64,000 nt of DNA from Marinomonas sp. UCMA 3892 (GCF_012726345.1 NZ_PTXN01000014.1:63283-127282); one strand, 5' to 3'; positions 36,636 through 44,744 are shown, counted from the stretch's first letter. Notes: generated by a model not told the origin, from the sequence alone. Made by a program: numbers and translations.

Positions 36636-36973
36636 AAAGTACCACTTAGATGCTGATCAATGCGGTTTAAGCATGTGACTATATGGCGAACTTTAGCGTG
36701 TGGTTTATCCTTAAAAGCTTCCTCCGCCATGGGAGAAATATGACAACGTACAGGCAAATCACTTCCTGTTGCCAACATAGTTTTAAAGCGTTCTATCATC
36801 ACAAAACGTAACCATTGCTCGAATCTCATGGTATCAATACAAAAAGGCTCTGAACTTTGTAACGCTTCTTTTGTTGGTTCTTCACATAGCCAAACATCGC
36901 AATCTTGCATTGCCATTTGCAAGTCCATCAATAAATCGGCTAACAAATGATGGTCAGAAAAGGCTTTTTTCAA
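36632..36973 (-). CDS. yqcC: YqcC-family protein (DUF446)
   Basis: The 113-residue mainly helical protein matches the YqcC/DUF446 family: LLMDLQMAMQDCDVW, then PFCIDTMRFEQWLRFVMIER, typical of the four-helix fold. In Enterobacteria YqcC sits next to the tRNA pseudouridine synthase TruC; here it is next to DUF1853 instead. No function is established. Its start at 36973 faces divergent DUF3549 at 37091. Confidence 0.88.
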   Translation of the reverse strand: MKKAFSDHHLLADLLMDLQMAMQDCDVWLCEEPTKEALQSSEPFCIDTMRFEQWLRFVMIERFKTMLATGSDLPVRCHISPMAEEAFKDKPHAKVRHIVTCLNRIDQHLSGTL

Positions 36974-37090
36974 CCTGCTTTCTCCTTTGAAAAACGGTAA
37001 TATAACGTATTTTTATTTACACGCATAATTGCGCTTTTACGGACAATATAGAGCGCAAATAAAAGCGGCAACAAGAGCCAAAACTTTATC

Positions 37091-38176
37091 ATGAACAAAA
37101 TTGAATCTCTGTCTGACTTATTTGATATGGTCGGTTGTGATGTAAGCTACTACGACATTGGTCGCAACATCACCAAAATCACCCCGCAACAAGCGATCCA
37201 ATTCGACCGCAAGCAACAAGCTTACCCATTTCCTTTCCGTCAACATGCTTGGTTGGCGTGCTTACTAAACATGGGCAACGAACAAGGTAACAAAAGCAAA
37301 AAAGAAGACATCATAAAGCAAGGCGTTATTTGGTTTATCAAGTTACCACTCGACGAAGCAGGCTGTCTGAACCTTGGTACGCGGGATCACTTTATCAAAA
37401 GCATTGTCGATAAAATATTACACAAAGGCGAAGAAGCGGGATTATCAGAAGCACTTGAAGACAGCCCTTATGCCTTCAAACCAGATCAAGAACGCATGGC
37501 AAGCTTGCACGCCATTCTAGGCAAAGACCTTCACAAAGCGCCATCACACTACTTTGATGACGTGGTGAAATACCTTTCCTCAGACTTAAGCCAAGAAGAC
37601 GACAGCTGGCAAACACTGGGCCTACAAGGCATAGCCGAACTTGCCGCCAGAGTCGATGAAGACAAGTATCAAGCGCTAATCGAAAAAGCCATTCAACAAG
37701 CAGCCAAACCAGTTGTTAGTGCCCTATGTCACGCTCTTGAGCACGAAACTCTATTAAGCGAATTGCAAGATACGCTTATCACGCAACTGCAAACCGAACA
37801 AGATACCTTGATGCAAGCAAGCTACCTGCGCGCCCTATCCAGAGCTGACTTAAACGACACACTATTATTACCACTGTTTGGATTGCTTGGCAGCCTAGCA
37901 GAATGCAAAGACGACGACCTTCACCCTATCGCTGCCCTCGCCGCAAAATGCCCACATTGGTTAGGCCATAACCCGCAGTTACTGCGCATTATCATGGAAA
38001 AACTGGCGCACCGAGAAGATGGCTTCATCGCCTTCAAACAAATCGCCGCAGAACTAAGCCAACACCCAGAAACCAAACAACCACTTTGGACACTGCTACG
38101 CAGTGGACACGTCAGCCCGCAACTGGCACAAGCCGTGAGCTACCTATTCACACAAACACCAAAGTCAGTGCAGTGA
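37091..38176 (+). CDS. DUF3549-family protein
   Basis: The 361-residue protein matches DUF3549: IESLSDLFDMVGCDVSYYDI, GRNITKITPQQAIQFDRKQQ, YPFPFRQHAWLACLL. The C-terminal two thirds are helical, like HEAT repeats (EHETLLSELQDTLITQLQ; YLRALSRADLNDTLLLPLFG). The family is common in marine gammaproteobacteria and has no assigned function. It is divergent from the YqcC gene, and downstream non-coding DNA leads into the second cassette array. Confidence 0.87.
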   Translation: MNKIESLSDLFDMVGCDVSYYDIGRNITKITPQQAIQFDRKQQAYPFPFRQHAWLACLLNMGNEQGNKSKKEDIIKQGVIWFIKLPLDEAGCLNLGTRDHFIKSIVDKILHKGEEAGLSEALEDSPYAFKPDQERMASLHAILGKDLHKAPSHYFDDVVKYLSSDLSQEDDSWQTLGLQGIAELAARVDEDKYQALIEKAIQQAAKPVVSALCHALEHETLLSELQDTLITQLQTEQDTLMQASYLRALSRADLNDTLLLPLFGLLGSLAECKDDDLHPIAALAAKCPHWLGHNPQLLRIIMEKLAHREDGFIAFKQIAAELSQHPETKQPLWTLLRSGHVSPQLAQAVSYLFTQTPKSVQ

Positions 38177-38479
38177 TTGGGAAAGGTTAGAAATAGAAGG
38201 ATTGGAGTCTGAATCGCCTAAAATAGAACGAGACAGACTCCGTTATTTTTGGAGTGAATGAAGATGGTTTATTGCCACTCCATCTTCAAGTCACGGTGTG
38301 ACTGCGCACAATCCCTTAAATACAAATTGATTAAGCATAACGTAGGTCAGATGAGACGAGGAACGAGGCGTGATCTGACGGAACCAGCCTCAATAAGGTT
38401 AGCTTCAAACAATATAGATTTCCAAGTAATGTCCAAGCTGGTAGGACTAATGTCTGGTTAAGAGGATATTTATCGCCCC
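38177..38479. other. Intergenic DNA at the left edge of the second cassette array
   Basis: No convincing gene. It holds an inverted pair GACTCCGTTATTTTTGGAGTG-like stretch near 38237-38260 and a palindromic repeat at 38341-38398. It is the junction between the core block and the integron cassettes. Confidence 0.6.
38341..38398. repeat. Palindromic intergenic repeat, copy 1
   Basis: Begins CGTAGGTCAGATGAGACGAG and contains TCAGAT...ATCTGA arms. The same text occurs at 39843-39900 with about six differences over 58 bases by eye. Confidence 0.8.
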
Positions 38480-38557
38480 GCTAAACGGCGAACGCAATCA
38501 AGTATGATGGAGGCCACGCTTTTTGTGGCCAGAACCTATTTAAGTAGTTTGTTATGT
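38480..38557 (-). repeat. attC-like site at the 3' end of the array
   Basis: Left GCTAAACGGCG, right TTTGTTATGTG, with an inner stem GAGGCCAC/GTGGCC-type around CTTTTTG. The stop of the next gene lies in the right core. It is a diverged site. Confidence 0.5.
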
Positions 38558-38866
38558 GTTTCTCTTACTGCAAGAATCTTGTGCAAAAAAATTAAATACT
38601 AAAAGTATCGGCAGCAAAACAACTGACCAAATAGTTGATAGGAATAGAATTAGCATGGGAATGGAAATGCTACCTCCCTCAAGCTCAAAATTAATGGCGT
38701 ATGCGGTAACCAAAGACAACACCACACATAAAAACGTCATTTTAATAGGCGGAAAGTAATACTTTTCAGGAAGCCATTTCGCTGACAATGACCAGACTAG
38801 TAAACATGGCCCAGCCGAAATACACGCTAATAAAACGACGATCCCTGCGAATATCAATATTTCCAA
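38552..38866 (-). CDS. Small three-helix membrane protein, unknown family
   Basis: The 104-residue protein has three membrane helices: ILIFAGIVVLLACISAGPCLL, FLCVVLSLVTAYAINF, and IPMLILFLSTIWSVVLLPIL. No catalytic or binding motif is visible, and I do not recognise the family. It is the cassette nearest the 3' end of the second array. A TTGTTATGTG core overlaps its stop, and no good ribosome-binding site resolves the start. Confidence 0.6.
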   Translation of the reverse strand: MEILIFAGIVVLLACISAGPCLLVWSLSAKWLPEKYYFPPIKMTFLCVVLSLVTAYAINFELEGGSISIPMLILFLSTIWSVVLLPILLVFNFFAQDSCSKRNT

Positions 38867-38920
38867 TTAGTGAACTCTCCTTGACACATAACGCCCGCTC
38901 AGATGGTGAACAATGCTTTC

Positions 38921-39226
38921 CTAACCAAGCACTGGTCTGAAAAAACTACGTTCGTAGCTAATAATGCAATCGACTTTATCTGCAAACTTAAAAGCCTCAA
39001 TACACTCGGGATCATTTAGAGATTTAAGACGATACTCTTCGTATTCTGATAAGCTTTCAAATGTGAACAAAGCTAGAGCTATATTATTCGCACCTTCTGA
39101 CGGTAGGAAATAGCCATTGTGTTGACCACCGAACTTCTCAACAAGTGGAATCCACATTCTTGCGTATTCTTCAAATTCTTTAACCTTTTTCGGGTCAATC
39201 ACGTACCTGACATAACAAGTAATCAT
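38921..39226 (-). CDS. NIPSNAP-family protein
   Basis: The 101-residue protein has the ferredoxin-like dimeric fold of NIPSNAP proteins: CYVRYVIDPKKVKEFEEYA, MWIPLVEKFGGQHNGYFLPS, then LALFTFESLSEYEEYR. Their bacterial functions are mostly unknown, with a few in small-molecule metabolism. It is probably soluble. The cassette is bounded on the left by a partial attC with only a GCGGGCGTTATGTG core. AAGGATTT precedes the start. Confidence 0.83.
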   Translation of the reverse strand: MITCYVRYVIDPKKVKEFEEYARMWIPLVEKFGGQHNGYFLPSEGANNIALALFTFESLSEYEEYRLKSLNDPECIEAFKFADKVDCIISYERSFFRPVLG

Positions 39227-39288
39227 GAAATTTAAATCCTTCTAATCGCCTAATTTAATACGCAATGTATAACGCCAAACTGCCATGC

Positions 39289-39783
39289 TTAACTGCTTAC
39301 AAAACTAAAATCAGCAGGGTAAGAATGAAGACCATCAAAATCCCCTTTACTCACCGCTACTCCATTACTTTTAGCAATAGCGTAGACTATACCCATATGA
39401 AAGAAGAAATTAGGCACTATGTATTGATGAATAAAATCTGACTGGCATAGCTGAACTTCTGAAAAACCCGCTTTATCATTCAAAAATTTACTATCATCAA
39501 AACAACGAATGTCAGGAAGATTTTCTAACATCGCTCTCGTTTCAATGATTTGACGAACAACAGCGGCTTTCCCCACCTCATCAGACATTAATGTAACGGC
39601 CTCTTTCCCCAATAGCGGGTAATATCCCCTCAACACAAAATTGGCTGCGATTTTTGCGTTCATCTCAAGAGAAAACATATCATCCGTTAAAGACTCAGAG
39701 AACAACTCGGACGGTACTTTATTAACAATCGTCTCCAACTGTAATAAGTAGCCCTTGAACAATTGTTTAATCGTACGACTCAT
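39289..39783 (-). CDS. DUF1993-family protein
   Basis: The 164-residue protein matches DUF1993: a helical four-helix-bundle protein of the DinB-like group, with LFKGYLLQLETIVNKVPSEL at the start, then LEMNAKIAANFVLRGYYPLL and IVPNFFFHMGIVYAIAKSNG, typical of the family's last helix. Its role is unknown; related DinB proteins bind metal and act on thiols, but the usual three histidines are not clear here. The left attC is reduced to a GGCGTTATAC core, so the site looks decayed. Confidence 0.78.
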   Translation of the reverse strand: MSRTIKQLFKGYLLQLETIVNKVPSELFSESLTDDMFSLEMNAKIAANFVLRGYYPLLGKEAVTLMSDEVGKAAVVRQIIETRAMLENLPDIRCFDDSKFLNDKAGFSEVQLCQSDFIHQYIVPNFFFHMGIVYAIAKSNGVAVSKGDFDGLHSYPADFSFVSS

Positions 39784-39842
39784 TAGTAATTCTAAGCCTC
39801 ATTGATAAAATATGATCAGACAAACATTCGCCCAACCGATCA

Positions 39843-39900
39843 CGTAGGTCTGATGAGACGAGGAACGAGGCGTGACCTGACGGGACCAGCCTCGGTAAGC
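39843..39900. repeat. Palindromic intergenic repeat, copy 2
   Basis: Second copy of the repeat at 38341-38398. It lies in the roughly 290-base gap between the DUF1993 gene and the SDR gene, which is otherwise empty apart from an attC site. Confidence 0.8.
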
Positions 39901-39973
39901 ATTTGCGATGTGATATTTAAAAGTGAACGCGTTAATAAGATAGGCTTCTGAAAAGTAATGTTTATGCTCATAA

Positions 39974-40057
39974 GGCTAACGCCCGCAGCACGCGCGGCTT
40001 TGTAGTGAAGGCAAAGCCGCAGCGGAAAAGCCGTCGCTGTGACTGCGATTGTTAGGC
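39974..40057 (-). repeat. attC integron recombination site
   Basis: Begins GGCTAACGCCCGC and ends GCGATTGTTAGGC. The arms pair well (GCGCGGCTTTG with CAAAGCCGC and GGAAAAGCCGTCGC). It is a full, VCR-like site, ending close to the SDR gene stop at 40074. Confidence 0.9.
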
Positions 40058-40073
40058 TTCTACTAAATAGACG

Positions 40074-40790
40074 TCAAAACCGTTCATCATATATAGCAGG
40101 CAGCACAAGTTCACGGACGTAAGACGCGCTAGACATGTTAATGAGGGTATTTACAACGTTGACTACGTCGTGAACGGGTACAAGTTGTCCGTTACCTCGG
40201 AGAGCGGCTTCATCCAATGGCACAGAAAGAGCATCGTCTGTGTTGAGGTAGCCAAGCTGTAAACAAGTAACCGCTAAACCGTCCTTTCGGAAACCCTCTC
40301 TCAATGCGTCACCAATACCTGTCAGGGCAAACTTTGACGCGCCAAACGTAACTTCCGGACGTCCACTCTGGCGAAGCCCGGATGTTGAACCAGTAAGAAT
40401 CAATCGAGGATTAGTGGAATTGAGAAGTTTGGGAATAAGCCTTTTTAGCAGCAGTATGGTTCCAGTGATATTGATATTCACCATCCCAACAATGCTCTCA
40501 TCAGAATCATCAAGAAACTTGTACTCATCCGTAAAAGCCGTCTCTTCCCAGACTCCCAGATTGTATATAAGCACATCCAGCTCCGGGGGAGTTTGCCGCT
40601 CAATCTCTAAAGCTGCCTCCAGAGGGGTTCCTAGGTCCGCTTCGATCCAATCAAGACTAACGAAATCAGGCAGCTTAAGCTCTTTCGGACGCAGGCGTGA
40701 AACACCAACAACATTATCACCAGCCGTGCATAACCCTTCTACAAAAGCTCGACCTAGGCCTTTACTCGCCCCAACGACCATTAACTTCAT
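40074..40790 (-). CDS. SDR-family NAD(P)-dependent oxidoreductase with changed active site
   Basis: From the ATG at 40790 (AGGAGGG just upstream) the protein has 238 residues. The nucleotide-binding motif is VVGASKGLGRAF, and LIYNLGVWEE follows, as in classical SDRs. In the active-site stretch TGSTSGLRQSGRPEVTFGA then SKFAL, the catalytic serine is present, but the tyrosine of the YxxxK motif is phenylalanine (FGASK). This is unusual and may mean altered chemistry or a binding role. A longer reading to 40835 starts in a cassette boundary. The cassette sits behind a good attC site. Confidence 0.86.
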   Translation of the reverse strand: MKLMVVGASKGLGRAFVEGLCTAGDNVVGVSRLRPKELKLPDFVSLDWIEADLGTPLEAALEIERQTPPELDVLIYNLGVWEETAFTDEYKFLDDSDESIVGMVNINITGTILLLKRLIPKLLNSTNPRLILTGSTSGLRQSGRPEVTFGASKFALTGIGDALREGFRKDGLAVTCLQLGYLNTDDALSVPLDEAALRGNGQLVPVHDVVNVVNTLINMSSASYVRELVLPAIYDERF

Positions 40791-40834
40791 GAACCAACCC
40801 TCCTTTTTGCCTAACCATTTTATCAGGATACGCA

Positions 40835-40885
40835 TGTTAACAACCTTGTAAATACTGACTTTCTAAAGTGCGTGTCTTATGAACG
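40835..40885 (-). repeat. Shared cassette 3' tail, copy 1
   Basis: 51 bases matching 42222-42272 at 41 positions without gaps by eye count. Here it lies after the stop of the C39-like gene. Confidence 0.7.
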
Positions 40886-40902
40886 GTCCTTCTTAACGGC
40901 CC

Positions 40903-41325
40903 TTAACGTTTGATAGTTTTGAGTCCAATATACCACTTGGGCTGCATTTCGTTAAAATCGGTTCGAACCTTAGAAGCCAAATAACTAGCAGAATCGAGAA
41001 CAAGGTCTCGCCCATCCACACGTTTAAAAACAACCCAGTGCCAAAAATCTCTCCCCTCTTCCTGATGATGCTTGATAGCCAACAACGCCAGATCAGGCAA
41101 TGCGCCCCAAGATTCAAATAGGATTTCATTCTCAGTAGCCTCAACACCAACACGGGACAGCATATGTCGGACATATTGCGTATCCGGCCACAGCGATGTA
41201 TCAGAAGCATAAATACCCATTGAATTCGCTAATGCCTTCATCTCCGCGTAACTTTTACCAACAACATTAGCCACAGAAGCAATCCCGCATCCTGTGGTTT
41301 CTTCTTGTATAACGGGACTAATCAC
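40903..41325 (-). CDS. C39-like papain-fold peptidase
   Basis: From a GTG at 41325 with AAGGAG 5 bases upstream, the protein is about 140 residues. VISPVIQEETTGCGIASVAN contains the putative catalytic cysteine, WHWVVFKRVDGRDLVLDSA has the histidine and aspartate. The order Cys-His-Asp is that of C39-type bacteriocin-processing peptidases, but there is no ABC exporter part, so it is a stand-alone domain. Substrate unknown. An ATG upstream at 41370 is in the attC region and less likely. The cassette is followed by an unusual repeated tail shared with another cassette. Confidence 0.72.
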   Translation of the reverse strand: MISPVIQEETTGCGIASVANVVGKSYAEMKALANSMGIYASDTSLWPDTQYVRHMLSRVGVEATENEILFESWGALPDLALLAIKHHQEEGRDFWHWVVFKRVDGRDLVLDSASYLASKVRTDFNEMQPKWYIGLKTIKR

Positions 41326-41340
41326 AGATGCTCCTTTTGC

Positions 41341-41391
41341 ATATAACGCCAGTATGCAAATGTTTACCAACTACATGCTGGTCTTTTTGTC
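41341..41391 (-). repeat. attC-like integron site
   Basis: On the coding strand it ends GGCGTTATATGC, and its arms CCAGCATGTA and TGCATACTGG pair. The right inverse core is weak. It separates the C39-like and nitrilase cassettes. The GTTATATGC core matches the sequence at 7307-7319. Confidence 0.6.
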
Positions 41392-41397
41392 TCAATA

Positions 41398-42156
41398 TTA
41401 TATTTTGATAGCGTCTATCTTGTGGTCGGCCATTGTACATAAAACGACACAAGGCTCTTTCGACTCCGAGCTGAAAACTCGCTCTCCACTTGCATTCCAA
41501 ACTGTGTTATTACCGCATGCCGCCCAACCGCCCGTTGTAGATATATGGTTGCTCAAAAGCACAGGAAAACCATGTGTCGCTGCGATGGAGGACAACATTT
41601 TGGCGTCCGCTTCAAAGCCACGTTCAGATATTAAAGCGCTGGCAATGTATATATCAACACCCAGTTCGCGTGCTTTTTGCGCGTGTTCTGGCGACGCAAA
41701 ATCCGCGCATATCGCCAAAGCAATTCGATAACCATTTACAGTAAAGACGCAGTCAACCACACCGCTCGAACAATGCTTACCCTCACCTTCATGCAAATAC
41801 TGCTTAGCATAGAACTCTCGTGTCCCATCAGGAAAACAAATAACCGCTCCAATAGTTGGTTTGGCGTCTCTCCCCAATGTAAGAGTGACTTTAAGAGGAC
41901 ACCCTGCGAGAACAATAATATTATGATCTACTGCTGCTTGAGATAACACTTCGAACACATGTGATGTTTCAGATAAAGCCAGTTCTTGAGCAAGTTCAAG
42001 CTCATAGCCTGTCAAAGATAACTCAGGAAACACCACCAAATCGGCTTTGCACAATGAAGACTGCTCAATCATCTTAATATGCTGTGCGAGATTTTCTGTC
42101 ACATCACCTTTAACAACAGGAACCTGAGCCAAACTGATACGAATACTTGTTTTCAA
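41398..42156 (-). CDS. Carbon-nitrogen hydrolase (nitrilase superfamily)
   Basis: The 252-residue protein has the nitrilase triad: glutamate in VVFPELSLTGYE, lysine in REFYAKQYLHEGEGK and cysteine in IALAICADFASPEH. These enzymes hydrolyse nitriles, amides or carbamoyl groups; the substrate is not clear. The start is a TTG at 42156 with AAGGA 6 bases upstream. It is a single-gene cassette between an attC at 41341 and another at 42164. Confidence 0.88.
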   Translation of the reverse strand: MKTSIRISLAQVPVVKGDVTENLAQHIKMIEQSSLCKADLVVFPELSLTGYELELAQELALSETSHVFEVLSQAAVDHNIIVLAGCPLKVTLTLGRDAKPTIGAVICFPDGTREFYAKQYLHEGEGKHCSSGVVDCVFTVNGYRIALAICADFASPEHAQKARELGVDIYIASALISERGFEADAKMLSSIAATHGFPVLLSNHISTTGGWAACGNNTVWNASGERVFSSESKEPCVVLCTMADHKIDAIKI

Positions 42157-42163
42157 CGTTTTT

Positions 42164-42229
42164 CCTTAACGCACTTCAATTGATAACGGCTTTTGAAAAA
42201 TCGGTTTGATAAGTACACTCTTGTTAAAA
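42164..42229 (-). repeat. attC-like integron site
   Basis: Left CCTTAACGCAC, right CTCTTGTTAAAA, with partial inner pairing around AAAAATCGG. The stop of the next gene lies in the right core at 42224. Diverged from the main attC type. Confidence 0.5.
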
Positions 42230-42272
42230 ACCTCGTAAATGCTGGCTTTCAGAGGTGCGTGTGCTATTAACG
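42222..42272 (-). repeat. Shared cassette 3' tail, copy 2
   Basis: 51 bases matching 40835-40885 at 41 positions. Here it forms the last codons of the adjacent gene. The first 30 bases of the window carry similar text (GTGCGCTAACGCTAATTA). Confidence 0.7.
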
Positions 42273-42589
42273 CTAATTATTTTGCGATCTCTAATTAGAT
42301 CCAAGGCATCCATGAACTCTTGGAAATCTCTAATATTTTTGCGAAGTGACACTAAATCACTAAATATACCTTCCAGTATAAATCCTGCCAATTGATCAGG
42401 AACAACCATCCACATTGCATTGCCGAACGTACTTGGGTATCCAAGCTCGCTCTCTCCGACCATCCATCTCATACCAATTGAGTCGCTCTCGGAATCCTTG
42501 TAACGACCTTTTATCAATGCAATTTCACCATCAAAGTAAAAAACATCTTTGTATGGGTAGTTTTGCGGTCTAGGAAAATCTTGCTGCAT
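42224..42589 (-). CDS. Small cassette protein of unknown family
   Basis: The 121-residue protein is soluble by composition, with an alternating beta-rich first half (YKDVFYFDGEIALIKGRYKD and GMRWMVGESELGYPS) and a helical middle (LRKNIRDFQEFMDALDLIR). I do not recognise the family. Its last 16 codons (from VNSTRTSESQ on) coincide with the 51-base tail shared with the C39-like cassette, where it is not coding. So the C-terminus may have been acquired by fusion with a cassette end. AAAGG precedes the start. Confidence 0.6.
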   Translation of the reverse strand: MQQDFPRPQNYPYKDVFYFDGEIALIKGRYKDSESDSIGMRWMVGESELGYPSTFGNAMWMVVPDQLAGFILEGIFSDLVSLRKNIRDFQEFMDALDLIRDRKIISVNSTRTSESQHLRGF

Positions 42590-42627
42590 GAACTAATCCT
42601 TTAGTGGATGGATGACTTAATCGTCGT

Positions 42628-42702
42628 GCCTAACGCTGCCAACACGGGCGAGCGTAGCGAATCCAGCCAGCTTGCTGGCTTTTGTGATTGGCCTTGTTAG
42701 CC
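42628..42702 (-). repeat. attC integron recombination site
   Basis: Begins GCCTAACGCTGCC and ends GGCCTTGTTAGCC, both perfect or near-perfect cores. A GCGAGCGTAGCG-like loop lies in the centre. It is one of the best sites in the window. Confidence 0.9.
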
Positions 42703-43283
42703 GCCACTACCATAAAACCAAAGATATTTATCGAACACTCTCTCGTGAAACCATGTTTCAGTAACAAGCTGTTGGATTTCTTTATCGGTAGCAGTATTAG
42801 CATGACTGTATTTTTTAACAGTATGTAAATCTACGCATGACAATTTAATTTCTTTCTCTTTTTCGTAAAAAGCTCTGAGCCAGCTTTCACGGAAACTAGC
42901 ATAAGAATTATCTTCTGGCTTAAATCCATTGCTTTTAAGCCAACCCAATGCACGACTATCATAAATTATCACTGGACTTTTAAAGCGCAACCATAAGAAT
43001 TTTGATGATGCAGAGATAGTGTTTTATCATATTCAGCTTTTAGTGCTTCACTCAAATAGCTAACGGTCTTGACTATATTTTCGGAGTCGACAGGTCCTTG
43101 AACACTTTCGAATAGATCCAGAGCGAGTACAAGCCTATTTTCTTCTTCTACCTTCTTGAAATTTCTAGTGACTTTGTAGAATTTAGCAGCAGCATGAAGT
43201 GCTTTCAATCTCTCTGACTTATCCGTATCTCCCAATCGTTCGACGAATGGCTTATCACACCAGTACCAGTCATTTAGATACAT
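42697..43283 (-). pseudogene. Frameshifted cassette gene, unknown family
   Basis: Two overlapping frames form one protein of about 190 residues. The first reads from YLNDWYWCDKPFVERLGDTD to EALKAEYDKT. The second continues as ISASSKFLWLRFKSP and IIYDSRALGWL to WFHERVFDKYLWFYG. The join falls near 43015-43025, at a run GATAAAACAC. The composite reads smoothly, including a (V/I)IYDSR stretch, so a single one-base change probably broke it, or the sequence has an error. The product is otherwise soluble with no known motif. attC sites flank it on both sides. Confidence 0.72.
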
Positions 43284-43322
43284 AAGCGAAAAAATTTCAT
43301 TTCTAGCATGACTCTCCTTATC

Positions 43323-43403
43323 GGCTAATGCCGCAAATCACCGGAAGCAAAAAGCAATGCGAAGCGGCCCTTTTGCTGTCCGAGTGAATTTGCTTTGTTA
43401 GCC
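43323..43403 (-). repeat. attC-like integron site with a changed core
   Basis: Begins GGCTAATGCCGC, where C of TAAC is T, and ends TTTGTTAGCC. The arms pair (CCGGAAGCAAAAAGC with GGCCCTTTTGCTG). Otherwise standard. Confidence 0.75.
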
Positions 43404-43946
43404 ATTATTTTTACGACGATTGGCCACGGTTGTGTTATGTCTTTCTTGAATGCGTCTCGTAGCATCAGAAAGTGACTCAAGCCCTACTTCCTTGCGTAGC
43501 GTTTCAACATTTTCAGGCTCTTCAATTGGCAATGGATAGGCAATTCCATTTTCGTCAATATCATGCTGGGTGCCATATATTTGAGGCTTGCCAGACATTG
43601 TAAGAACCCTATCTTGAAGGTATGCCAAGCACCATCCCTCTGACTCACCCTGATTTATTGCATCTTGTAATAGGGGTAAGCATTTATCCATGAAATCTGT
43701 ATCCAGAACCGCATGCTGAATTACTAACCAGGCAGCCTTTGAACCTTCTTTGCCGACTAGACTAAAACCCGGCCAACCATATTGGTTGATAATTTCTTTG
43801 ATGCGTGCATTGTTCTTTTCATGAACTGCTTTCATTCTAGGGTGGTAATCATTGGTTCCCAATTCCCCACTATCAATTAATTCCTGCAAAACTCGTTGAT
43901 CTTCCTGTTGCATCGACTGCAATTCATTTTTCAATTGCTGGTTCAA
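43398..43946 (-). CDS. DUF6624-like protein
   Basis: The 182-residue protein resembles the DUF6624 family: KEIINQYGWPGFSLVGKEGS, AAWLVIQHAVLDTDFMDKCL, AYLQDRVLTMSGKPQIYGTQ are typical. The function is unknown. It starts at a TTG (43946) with AAGGA upstream. An ATG 11 codons later, MQQEDQRVLQ, is an alternative. It is a soluble, single-gene cassette between well-formed attC sites. Confidence 0.75.
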   Translation of the reverse strand: MNQQLKNELQSMQQEDQRVLQELIDSGELGTNDYHPRMKAVHEKNNARIKEIINQYGWPGFSLVGKEGSKAAWLVIQHAVLDTDFMDKCLPLLQDAINQGESEGWCLAYLQDRVLTMSGKPQIYGTQHDIDENGIAYPLPIEEPENVETLRKEVGLESLSDATRRIQERHNTTVANRRKNNG

Positions 43947-43964
43947 TTCTACGATTCCTTTGAT

Positions 43965-44020
43965 GGCTAACGCCCGCTTAAGGGGCGCCGCAGGCGTCCC
44001 ATTTGAAGCGCTTGTTATGT
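43965..44020 (-). repeat. attC integron recombination site
   Basis: A compact 56-base site: GGCTAACGCCCGCTTAAGGG at the left, GAAGCGCTTGTTATGT at the right; the inner GGGGCGCCGCAGGCGTCCC forms a stem. Ends next to the gene stop at 44026. Confidence 0.87.
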
Positions 44021-44025
44021 GGCTT

Positions 44026-44688
44026 TTATTGTAACGAATTTATTACGTCAGAAAATCTTGCACGCTTTCCCTTAAACTTGACAGTAAGATGTGAAACGTA
44101 ACACTGATCTCGGCTTTTATTTTCAAGGTACATCAGGTTTTTCCATACCGTATCGAGTATTTTTACTGCATCACTTAACCCGACTTTTGTAGGAATTGTG
44201 TTTAGCTGTAGTGAATTTGTTTTTTCACTTTCAATATCAACACTTACTTTAAATTTATTGTCGCCTGAACTGTATCGCCGTACTCCATTCTTTTGCATAC
44301 CCTCATCAGTAAGTATATAGGTTGTTTCTAATAAATGATTGTGAGCAATCAAATCTCGTATTACAAAAACTTCTACAGTTTCTTCTTCGTATGGATAGTC
44401 ACTATATGTATTTTTTATAAAATTTATAACGGAGGTTTTGAGTTTATTTTCGCTCACTTGATGGATGTATCTACAGCGCATTACATAAGATTCGAGTAGC
44501 ACTACAGACAAAAGGCAAATTGAAGTTGCATACCCATTTTGGTAATACCCTGCCATTATATTTTCTTCACGACCATCATCATGTTGAATCAGTTTTTCAA
44601 TGAGGTCGGTTATTGGTTGAAAATAGGAAGAACCAACTATTGATACTACTTCACCGTTCACTCGGTACTCCTTGGTACGGGGCCACAT
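44026..44688 (-). CDS. Unknown cassette protein with helical middle
   Basis: The protein is taken to begin at the ATG at 44688 (WPRTKEYRVNGEVV), giving 220 residues, as in other cassettes where the attC core GTTATGTGG contains the start. The frame runs on upstream through the attC to 44787, but that part belongs to the previous cassette. It contains a hydrophobic helix (NGYATSICLLSVVLLESYVM), an EEETVEVFVIRDLIAHNHLL helix and a C-terminal part resembling HEPN-like folds (R-x-x-x-x-H, seen here as RDLIAH). A HEPN-like RNase role is a speculation. Family not recognised. Confidence 0.6.
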   Translation of the reverse strand: MWPRTKEYRVNGEVVSIVGSSYFQPITDLIEKLIQHDDGREENIMAGYYQNGYATSICLLSVVLLESYVMRCRYIHQVSENKLKTSVINFIKNTYSDYPYEEETVEVFVIRDLIAHNHLLETTYILTDEGMQKNGVRRYSSGDNKFKVSVDIESEKTNSLQLNTIPTKVGLSDAVKILDTVWKNLMYLENKSRDQCYVSHLTVKFKGKRARFSDVINSLQ

Positions 44689-44744
44689 AACGCCAACAGC
44701 AAGCGCGCCGCTTTTTGGCGTCGCCTTGGCTGTTTTTGTTAACT
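44685..44744 (-). repeat. attC integron recombination site
   Basis: Begins ACATAACGCCAACAGC and ends GGCTGTTTTTGTTAACT. The arms pair (GCCAACAGCAAGC with GCCTTGGCTGT). 60 bases long. Confidence 0.85.

Noticed and set aside
38258..38461. A 67-residue plus-strand frame
   Set aside because: It spans a palindromic repeat and has no protein features.
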